From: CAVSDF01 sp963726715
GTDB taxonomy: Bacteria > Bacteroidota > Rhodothermia > Rhodothermales > BA12
Reading direction: 5' to 3'
Assembly: GCA_963726715.1 (NCBI GenBank)
Contig: CAVSDF010000002.1
Coordinates: 1-43,541 of the forward strand
Length of the DNA: 43,541 nt
The notes under the pieces are model-generated. The model searched no databases. It was given only the letters and a program-made list of their open reading frames with translations, and was not told where the DNA came from. The position numbers and the translations under genes were made by a program. Shown in pieces: positions 37,486 to 43,541 of this stretch. Every line of letters begins with the position of its first letter. Positions within the stretch are counted from its first letter, which is position 1.

Positions 37486-38475
37486 TCATGGGCGCCGCGG
37501 CGACGCCGCGTACCGGTAGGCGGCCCGCGCCACGGCGGCGATAACCGCCTCGCGGGTTGCCTCGTCGGCGGGCGAGTCGCTCACGAAAACGGCGATGGCG
37601 AGCGCGCGTCCGTCCGGGAGCGCCACGAGGCCGATGTCGTTGGTGGCGGCGGTGCGCCCGCCGTGCGTGCCCGACGTGCCCGTCTTGTGGGCCACCGCAA
37701 CGCCGCTTGGCACGCCCGCGCGAATGCGCCGCAGGCCGGTCGGCGACTCGGTGAGCATGCGCATCAGCACGGCCCGGCTCTCGGCCGAGAGCCCGCGGCC
37801 GTCGTGGAGCGCCCGAAGCAGCGAGAGCGCGCCCGTGGGCGAGGCCCAACTCCGGTACTGCGCCCGCTCGTCGGTTGCCAGCTCCTTCTCGGTCGAGGCG
37901 ACGACGAGGCTGTCGACGCCGAGCGTGCGGACGAAGGCGGTGACGCGCCTGGGGCCTCCGACGAGACGCAGGAGGACATCGGCCGCCGTGCCGTCGCTCG
38001 CCGACGTCGAGGCGCGAAGCAGTTCGGCGACCGTCGCGACCGTGCCGCCGGGGTGCGTGTCGCGGATCGGGCTGTGCGCGTGGGCCGGCACCAGGTCCTC
38101 CACGGCGACGCGGACCGGCGCGTCGAGTCGCAGGTCGCCCCGGTCGATGGCGCTCAGGGCGGCCATGGCCAGCGGCAGCTTGAAGACGCTCTGCATCGGA
38201 AACCGCTCGTCACCTGCGACGGCGATGGTTTCACCGCTCCCGATGACCGACACGGCCACTCCCACGCGACCGCCAGCCGGGGCCACGAGACGCTCGATCT
38301 CCGCGCGCAGCGCGTCACGAGATGCGGAGGCAGCCTCCGAAGGCAACCCCGACTCGGACGTCCCCGCAGAAGGGGTCCCGCCGACGCGGCGAGCCGGCTC
38401 CTCCGGTCGGCATCCCGCACCCCACACGAGTATCCCGATGAGAACGATGTGTCGGCAAACTGCGGCCACGGTCAC
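37486..38475 (-). CDS. class A beta-lactamase, PER-like subclass A2
   Basis: 329 residues with a lipobox-type leader (VLIGILVWGAGC). Motifs: MQSVFKLPLA (S70-x-x-K), TSASDGTAADVLL (SDG where SDN is usual), an omega loop VVASTEKELATDERAQYRSW holding the Glu166 candidate, and VAHKTGTSGTHGG (KTG). The omega loop pattern and GRTAATNDIGLVALPDG agree with the PER/CepA-type A2 branch common in Bacteroidota. It should hydrolyse beta-lactams in the periplasm; the spectrum cannot be told. The start is the GTG at 38475, because it overlaps the dihydropyrimidinase stop as GTGA, making translational coupling likely. No ATG precedes the leader. No mobile element is adjacent. Confidence 0.88.
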   Translation of the reverse strand: MTVAAVCRHIVLIGILVWGAGCRPEEPARRVGGTPSAGTSESGLPSEAASASRDALRAEIERLVAPAGGRVGVAVSVIGSGETIAVAGDERFPMQSVFKLPLAMAALSAIDRGDLRLDAPVRVAVEDLVPAHAHSPIRDTHPGGTVATVAELLRASTSASDGTAADVLLRLVGGPRRVTAFVRTLGVDSLVVASTEKELATDERAQYRSWASPTGALSLLRALHDGRGLSAESRAVLMRMLTESPTGLRRIRAGVPSGVAVAHKTGTSGTHGGRTAATNDIGLVALPDGRALAIAVFVSDSPADEATREAVIAAVARAAYRYAASPRRP

Positions 38476-39898
38476 GACCCTGCCAAGGAGGGCGCCGCAG
38501 TGCCCTGCCGGGTGCCTGCGCTCGTGCGAGGCAGCCACTTGCCGCGCCCTTCCGTGCCGACGACGCGGTAGTCGTCGACGATGACCTCGCCGCGCGAGAG
38601 GGTCGTGCGGGCGAATCCGGCGAGGTCGCGGCCCTCGAACGGGTTCCAGTCGGCGTTCGTCTCCATCGTCGCCGGATCGACCGTGATGCGGTGCGTCGGG
38701 TGGACGACGACGAGGTCGGCGTCGGCGCCGACTGGCGATCGCGCCCTTGCGCGGGGCGAGGCCCATGATGCGCGCGGGGTTGGCGGAGAGCTTCTCGGCC
38801 AGTTCGACGAGCGAGAGGCGTCCTTCGAGCACGCCGTACGTGTAGACGACCGGCAGGAGCGTCTCGAGGCCCGGCATCCCCATCGGGATCTTCGTCCAGT
38901 CGCCGTTCCACATCGCCTTCTGCGCGCGCGAGAACGTGCACGTGTCGGTGGAGACGACCGACACCTCGCCGGTCTTCAGGCCTTCCCACAGGCGCGCCAC
39001 ATCGGCGGGCTTCTTGAGCTGCGGGCAGCAGGCGTAGAGGTGGCCGTCGGGGCCGTCGAAGACCGAGTCGTCGAGCACGAGGTACTGCGCGCACGTCTCG
39101 GCGACGACGTTGACGCCCCGCGCCTGCGCCGCGCGCACGAGGTCGGCGCCCTCGGCGGTGCTACATGTGGACGATGTAGAGCGCGCCGCCTGTCACCTCG
39201 CACCACGTGATCGCCCGCTGGATGGCCTCGGCCTCGATGTAGTTGGGCCGCGTGATCGCGTGCAGCATCGCCCCGTGCTCGGCCATGAGTTCGGGCGTGT
39301 GGTGGCGCGCGATGAGTTCGTCGAGCACGCGGGCGGATTCGGCGTGGACGAGCAGCATCGCGCCGTTGTCGCGCATCTGTTCGAGCGTGTCGAACATGGC
39401 GCGGTCGTCGCTCTGCCAGCCCTCCGACTCGTAGATCATGAACTCCTTGAACGTCGGGAAGCCCTTCGCCACCATGCCCGCGATCTGGTCGCGGTGCTCG
39501 GCCCACCGCGTCACGCAGATGTGGAACGTGTAGTCGATCATCGCCTTGCCCTCCGCCTTCTTCATCCAGTTGTCGGCGGCGTCCTGCAGGCTCTCGCCCG
39601 CGTACGGGATGGCGAAGTCGATGACCGTCGTCACGCCGCCGCGCGCCCCGGCCCGCGTGCCGGTGCGGTAGTCGTCGGCGGAGACGGCGCCCATGAACGG
39701 GAGTTCCAGGTGGACGTGCACGTCGAGCACGCCGGGCAGCACCACGTGCCCGGTCGCGTCGATGCGGCGGTCGGCGGTGGCGCCCGAGAGGTCGTCGGCG
39801 ATGGCCGCGATCGTCTCGCCGCGGATGCCGATGTCGGCGCGCACGACGCCGCCGGGCGTGACGACGTCGCCGCCGTGGAGGATGGAATCGAAGTGCAT
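38472..39898 (-). CDS. hydA: dihydropyrimidinase / D-hydantoinase (two frame breaks)
   Basis: The enzyme opens the ring of 5,6-dihydrouracil, dihydrothymine or hydantoins in the reductive pyrimidine pathway. The ATG at 39898 opens MHFDSILHGGDVVTPGGVVR. Metal-site residues are seen in LPGVLDVHVHLELPF (H-x-H), GFPTFKEFMIYE (the carboxylated Lys region), MLLVHAESARVLDELI and ALYIVHM. The C-terminal part has STDTCTFSRAQKAMWNGDWT, GLAPRKGAIA and NPFEGRDLAGFARTTLSRGE. The frame breaks near 39165 (ATG-t-AGC) and near 38735 (GCC-a-GTC), and both are cured by removing one base. Length about 475 residues, normal. It is separated from the aminotransferase gene by the GIY-YIG cassette. Confidence 0.93.
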
Positions 39899-39958
39899 GG
39901 TGTGGGGTCGAATGAAATGAATCGGGAGCAGGGATAAAATGACCACCTGCCTCAACCT

Positions 39959-40467
39959 CGTCACCCCCGCGAACGCGGGGGCCCAGCGCGCAAGGGCACC
40001 AGAGCCTGTCTACGAATGAACGTCAGCGCCTCATCTGCATCGTCTTTCCGGCGAACGGGGAATCCAGAGATCACGCTCTGCGCTTGTCTTCCTGGGTCCC
40101 TGCGTTCGCGAGGATGACGGCAGTAAAAAAGACGTTTACTGGTGCAGCGGAGTGAGGTGCGGAAAGAGGTCTTCCCACTCTGGATTTGCGCCCTCAATCA
40201 ACTGCATCTTCCACGCCCGATTCCACTTCTTCAGCCGTTTCTCTCGCGCGATGGCGTCGCGGATGTCGTCGTGCGCTTCGAAGTAGACGAGTCGGTGGAC
40301 GCGGTACTGCCGGGTGAACCCCGGCACGAAATCCTGTTTGTGCTCCCAGATTCGCCGTGCTAGATCGCTCGTCACGCCCACGTACAGCGTGCCGTTACGC
40401 TGGCTGGCAAGGATGTACGTGAAGCAGGGCATCGGAGGCTGGGTCCCCGCGTTCGCGGGGATGACGG
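39959..40467. mobile_element. GIY-YIG cassette bracketed by family C palindromes
   Basis: Four family C copies (core CCCCGCGAACGCGGGG with CGTCA on one side and CCCAG on the other) surround a small nuclease gene. C1 39959-39988 and a decayed C2 40041-40068 point one way; C3 40091-40120 and C4 40439-40467 point the other. The outer pair C1/C4 forms inverted terminal repeats of about 29 bases ending CGTCA...TGACG. C4 ends 7 bases before the nuclease start codon and C3 lies 15 bases after its stop. No target-site duplication is evident. A fifth copy lies at 40524-40548. Calling it mobile is inference. Confidence 0.55.
40136..40432 (-). CDS. small GIY-YIG domain endonuclease
   Basis: 98 residues, ATG at 40432. 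The whole protein is one GIY-YIG domain of the URI/YhbQ-like type: FTYILASQRNGTLYVGVTSD carries the Y-I-L...Y-V-G pair, LARRIWEHKQDFVPG has the catalytic Arg and the His, VHRLVYFEAHDD follows, and AIAREKRLKKWNRAWK contains the metal-binding Glu. All expected active-site residues are present. Free-standing proteins of this type are common in many phyla and their biological role is unclear. Upstream reading continues in frame through the family C repeat (VIPANAGTQ), so an N-terminally extended product is possible but unlikely. The gene has a lower GC than its neighbours. Confidence 0.9.
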   Translation of the reverse strand: MPCFTYILASQRNGTLYVGVTSDLARRIWEHKQDFVPGFTRQYRVHRLVYFEAHDDIRDAIAREKRLKKWNRAWKMQLIEGANPEWEDLFPHLTPLHQ

Positions 40468-40523
40468 AGGATGTGGAGATGGAGCGGAGCAGAGGTGACG
40501 TGGTAAGGGGGATGGCGGAGGCT

Positions 40524-40548
40524 CGGTCTCCGCGTTCGCGGGGATACC
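40524..40548 (-). repeat. family C palindrome, copy 5
   Basis: GGTCTCCGCGTTCGCGGGGA then TACC: same orientation as C3 and C4, 12 bases before the aminotransferase stop codon. Confidence 0.7.
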
Positions 40549-40560
40549 GCATGTGGTAGA

Positions 40561-41913
40561 TCAGGCCGCCGCGCCGAGGGCGTGGTCGAAGGCGGCGAGG
40601 GCGTAGTCGACATCGTCCTTCGTGATGCACATCGGGGGCTTGATGCGGAGCACGTTGCCGTCGAGGCCGCCCTTGCCGACGAGCACCGACTGCTCGCGCA
40701 GCACCTCCATGACCGCCGCCGTTTCGGCCTTCGCGGGCTCCTTGGTGGCGCGGTCGCGCACGAGTTCGAGGCCGAGCATGAGGCCCTTGCCGCGCACGTC
40801 GCCGATGAGCGCATGGCGCTCCATCAGCCGTTCGAGGCCGGCCTTGAAGTGGCCGCCGACGACGCGGCAGTTCTCCTGCAAGCCGTCCTCGTCGATCGCC
40901 TCGAGCACGGCGAGGCCCGCGGCCATGCTCACCGGGTTGCCGCCGTACGTGTTGAAGTGGATGCGCTGCGCGAGCGTCTCGGCGATCTCGCGGCGCGTCG
41001 TCACGGCGGCGAGGGGCGCGCCGTTGCCGATGCCCTTGGCCATGGTCACGATGTCGGGCATGACGTCGAAGTTCTGGAAGCCCCAGTAGTGGTCGCCGGT
41101 GCGCCCGAAGCCCGTCTGCACCTCGTCGGCGATGCAGAGGCCGCCGTGCTCGCGGGCGACCGAATAGGCGCGCTTCAGGTAGTCGCCGCGCCCGTGCGTG
41201 ACGCCGCCGACGCCCTGCATCGGCTCGGCGATGAAGGCGGCGATCTTGCCGGGCGTGCTGTAGCGGATGAGGTCGCGGATGTCGTCGGCGCTCTTGGCGG
41301 CGATCTCGTCGTCGGTGCCGGTGTACGGGCTGCGGTACGGGTCGGGGTTCGCGGCGTGGTGGACGCCGCCGCCCGCCTGCGTCGGGTACTTCCACGTGTG
41401 GTGGCTGGTGAGGCCCATCGCCGTCGGCGAGCCGCCGTGGTAGGCGTTGCGGAGCGCGACGACGTCGCTGTGGCCCGTGTAGAGCCGCGCCATCGTGATG
41501 GCGAGATCGTTGGCGTCGGAGCCGGAGTTGACGAAGTACGTCACGTCGAGTCCGTCGGGCATCCGCGCGGCGAGGGCCTCGGCGAAGCGCGGCATGTTCG
41601 GGTGGAGGTAGATCGTCGTCGTGTGCGCGAGCGTGGCGAGTTGCTGCTGCATCGCCGCCGTGATCTTCGGGTGCGCGTGGCCGCACGAGACGGTCACGAT
41701 GCCGCCGAAGAGGTCGAGGTAGCGCCGCCCGGTCTCGTCGAAGAGGTACTGCATGTGCCCCTCGACGATCATGATGGGCTCCTTGTAGAGCGTGAAGAGC
41801 GCCGGGTTGGCGTACTGCTTGCGGAGGGCGAGCACCTCCTCGCGCGAGGGGCCATCGTACGGGCGCGGGGCGTGGTCGGTGGGCGGGAGGGCGAGCGCGG
41901 TGGCGGGTTCCAT
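40561..41913 (-). CDS. class III (AGXT2-like) aminotransferase, probable beta-alanine/3-aminoisobutyrate:pyruvate
   Basis: 450 residues, intact frame, ATG at 41913. PLP-enzyme landmarks: GGIVTVSCGHAHPKI, VTYFVNSGSDANDLAI (phosphate cup), LRNAYHGGSPTAMGLTSH, FIAEPMQGVGGV, LCIADEVQTGFGRTGDHYWG (the DEVQ Asp pairs with the pyridine N), MAKGIGNGAPLAAV (Schiff-base Lys) and FNTYGGNPVSMAAGLAVLEA. The sequence resembles alanine-glyoxylate aminotransferase 2 / 3-amino-2-methylpropionate-pyruvate transaminase. With dihydropyrimidinase downstream and an NCS1 permease upstream it would remove the amino group from beta-alanine or 3-aminoisobutyrate at the end of pyrimidine breakdown. The exact substrate is inferred from context. 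Confidence 0.9.
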   Translation of the reverse strand: MEPATALALPPTDHAPRPYDGPSREEVLALRKQYANPALFTLYKEPIMIVEGHMQYLFDETGRRYLDLFGGIVTVSCGHAHPKITAAMQQQLATLAHTTTIYLHPNMPRFAEALAARMPDGLDVTYFVNSGSDANDLAITMARLYTGHSDVVALRNAYHGGSPTAMGLTSHHTWKYPTQAGGGVHHAANPDPYRSPYTGTDDEIAAKSADDIRDLIRYSTPGKIAAFIAEPMQGVGGVTHGRGDYLKRAYSVAREHGGLCIADEVQTGFGRTGDHYWGFQNFDVMPDIVTMAKGIGNGAPLAAVTTRREIAETLAQRIHFNTYGGNPVSMAAGLAVLEAIDEDGLQENCRVVGGHFKAGLERLMERHALIGDVRGKGLMLGLELVRDRATKEPAKAETAAVMEVLREQSVLVGKGGLDGNVLRIKPPMCITKDDVDYALAAFDHALGAAA

Positions 41914-41964
41914 CGGATGCGTCGGAGTGGAAGATCGAAGATAAGTGGAGGCATCGCCTCGCGC

Positions 41965-42071
41965 CCCCTCCGTCCCTTCGGGACACCTCCCCCGCGGGCG
42001 GGGGAGGACCGCTTCGGAGCGCGTTCCCCTACGGGGACCTTCGGTTCAGCGCGCAGAAGCAGGTGGGGGCG
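41965..42071 (-). repeat. family A dispersed palindromic element, copy 4
   Basis: On the minus strand: GCCCCCACCTGCTTCTGCGC, GCGCTCCGAAGCGGTCC, hairpin TCCCCCGCCCGCGGGGGAGG, tail TCCCGAAGGGACGGAGGGGG. Its first 26 bases are also the last codons and the stop of the NCS1 permease gene. Confidence 0.75.
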
Positions 42072-43541
42072 CAGCGGCGGGTGCAGGCGTCCGCACGGCG
42101 AGGACGCTGTGGACGGCCCCGGCGATGAAGAGGCTCACGAACCATCCGTAGGCGTAGATCGCGTCGAAGAACGCGGGCACGTCGATGCGCGCCGTTCGTC
42201 GCTTGGGCGAGGAAGCCGGGCACGCAGGGCAGGATGCCAGCGGCGAGCGCGGCCATCGCCCGGAGGTTGACGCCGCTGCCGCCGTAGCTGTACGCGCCGT
42301 CGGTGCGGTAGAGCGCGTCGACGTCGAGGCGGCGGCGGCGCACGAGGTAGTAGTCGGCGAGCATCACGCCCGCGATGGCGCCGAGGAGCGTCGAGTAGCC
42401 GACCATCCACGTGAAGATGTAGGCGGCGAGGTCGTTGTAGAGCCGCCACGGCATGATCACGAGGCCGATGCCGGCGGTGATCAGGCCGCCGGTGCGGAAC
42501 GAGATGCGGCGCGGCGAGAGGTTGGAGAAGTCGTTGGCGGGCGAGACGACGTTGGCGGCGATGTTGGTCGAGAGCGTCGCGAGCGCGAGGGCGAAGAGCG
42601 AGAGGACGACGAGCAGCGGACTCTCGAAGCGCCCGAGAAGCACGACCGGGTCCCAGATCGCCTCGCCGAAGACGACGACCGTCGCGCTCGTCACCGCGAT
42701 CCCGATGAAGGCGTAGAGCGTCATCGTCGCCGGAAGCCCGATCGCCTGCCCGGCCACCTGGTCGCGCTGGCTGCGGGCGTAGCGCGTGAAGTCGGGGATG
42801 TTGAGCGAGAGCGTCGCCCAGAAGCCGACCATCGCGGTGAGGTTGGGCCAGAAGAGGCGCCAGAAGTCGAACGGCGGCGCATCGGCCGGGCGCATCCGCG
42901 TGATGACGGCGTCGTCGAGGATGCGGCCGAAGCCCCCGCCCGCGCTCACCGCCCACGCGAGAAGGCCGAGCCCGACGGCGATCAGGAACGGCGCCGAGAG
43001 CGTCTCCAGCCACTTGATCGACTCGATCCCGGCCAGAATGAGGGCGACGTTGACGGCCCAGAAGGCGAGGAAACAGGCGAACTGCCCCGCCGAGAGGCCG
43101 ATGAACGGCATCGCGTCGGCGGGCGTCGCCGGGCGCGAAGCCGGTCAGGGCAGCGAGGAGCATGTAGATCGCCGACGCCGCCGATCCACGTCTGGATGCC
43201 GAACCATCCGCAGGCCACGAACGCGCGCATGAGCGCGGGCACGTTGGCGCCGCGCGTGCCGAACGCGGCCCGCAGCGAGCACCGGGAACGGGATGCCGTA
43301 CTTGGTGCCCGCGTGCGCGTTGAGCGTCATCGGCACGAGCACGATGAGGTTGCCGAGGACGATCGTGAAGAGCGCCAGCTTCCACGGAAATGCCCTGCGC
43401 GATCATGCCGCGACGCGAGCGTGTAGGTCGGGATGCAGACCGCCATGCCCACCCACAGGGCCGCGATGTGCCACCGGTTCCACGTCCGCCGGTCCATCGG
43501 CACGGGCGCGAGGTCCTCGTTGTAGAGCGGCGAGCGGGTGA
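42046..43541 (-). CDS. NCS1 family nucleobase:cation symporter (partial at 5' end, several frame breaks)
   Basis: A twelve-helix permease of the purine/pyrimidine/hydantoin uptake family (Mhp1/CodB/PucI group); the N-terminus lies beyond the right edge. Segments in order: SPLYNEDLAPVPMDRRTWNR with WHIAALWVGM, IPTYTLAS, LGNLIVLVPMTLNAHAGTKY, FVACGWFGIQTWIGG, FWPNLTAMVGFWATLSLNIP with DFTRYARSQRDQ, and STNIAANVVSPANDFSNLSP. NIPDFTRY and NIAANVVSPANDF are hallmark stretches. Breaks near 43415, 43395, 43282, 43165, 43128 and 42195 are all cured by removing one base, and each looks like a wobble base doubled (TC-g/c, CT-c/g, GT-c/g, CC-c/g). The tail APAAAPPPASAR and stop come from a family A repeat. 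It is the likely uptake gene for the pathway downstream. Confidence 0.9.

Noticed and set aside
37423..38571. Plus-strand 382-residue open frame across the beta-lactamase
   Set aside because: It is antisense to a gene with complete class A beta-lactamase motifs and has no motifs of its own.

Overview
The window is about 70% GC and looks like a chromosomal segment of a Rhodothermota bacterium, most likely close to the Rubricoccaceae (Rubricoccus/Rubrivirga). The assignment rests on TonB-dependent receptors with carboxypeptidase-regulatory N-termini, the near absence of Shine-Dalgarno sequences, Bacteroidota-type -7 boxes (TAnnTTTG), and the gene content. It is an inference, because no rRNA lies in the window. 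There is no phage, plasmid or CRISPR locus.

Layout. 1-3.4 kb (minus): a secreted-protein fragment, gcvH, accC, accB and efp, in the classic efp-accB-accC order. 3.9-6.2 kb (plus): membrane pyrophosphatase hppA. 6.4-9.7 kb (minus): CYTH protein, nucleotidyltransferase, hemolysin-III-like membrane protein, acyltransferase. 9.8-13.2 kb: a small outer-membrane barrel facing a TonB receptor. 13.5-20.4 kb (minus): TIM-barrel isomerase, DCC thiol oxidoreductase, serine hydrolase, small membrane protein, cdsA, DUF2007 protein, CPBP protease and a sigma factor. A tRNA-Arg(CCG) follows at 20.6 kb. 21-24.4 kb: a TPR protein and a fused prenol-kinase/DUF92 membrane protein. 24.7-32.2 kb: a large TonB receptor, then a probable metal-uptake cluster (ZnuD-like receptor, lipoprotein, small Cys/His protein). 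32.2-36.1 kb: damaged comF, a DUF892 ferritin-like protein and a family-B DNA polymerase. 36.4-43.5 kb (minus): NCS1 permease, class III aminotransferase, dihydropyrimidinase (reductive pyrimidine/hydantoin catabolism) with a PER-like class A beta-lactamase and an esterase lipoprotein downstream. A GIY-YIG nuclease cassette bracketed by palindromes interrupts this cluster.

Two things cut across the annotation. First, the intergenic spaces are full of dispersed palindromic repeats of at least five families (called A to E here); one forms the 3' end of the permease gene. Second, several conserved genes (hppA, accC, efp, dihydropyrimidinase, NCS1 permease) carry many frame breaks, while equally long neighbours carry none. 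Nearly every +1 break can be read as a third codon base printed twice with two synonymous alternatives. This points to two sequence variants merged in the consensus rather than to pseudogenes or programmed frameshifting. Family-B polymerase also has two short AT-rich codon islands lying exactly on its polymerase B motif and its exonuclease II motif.
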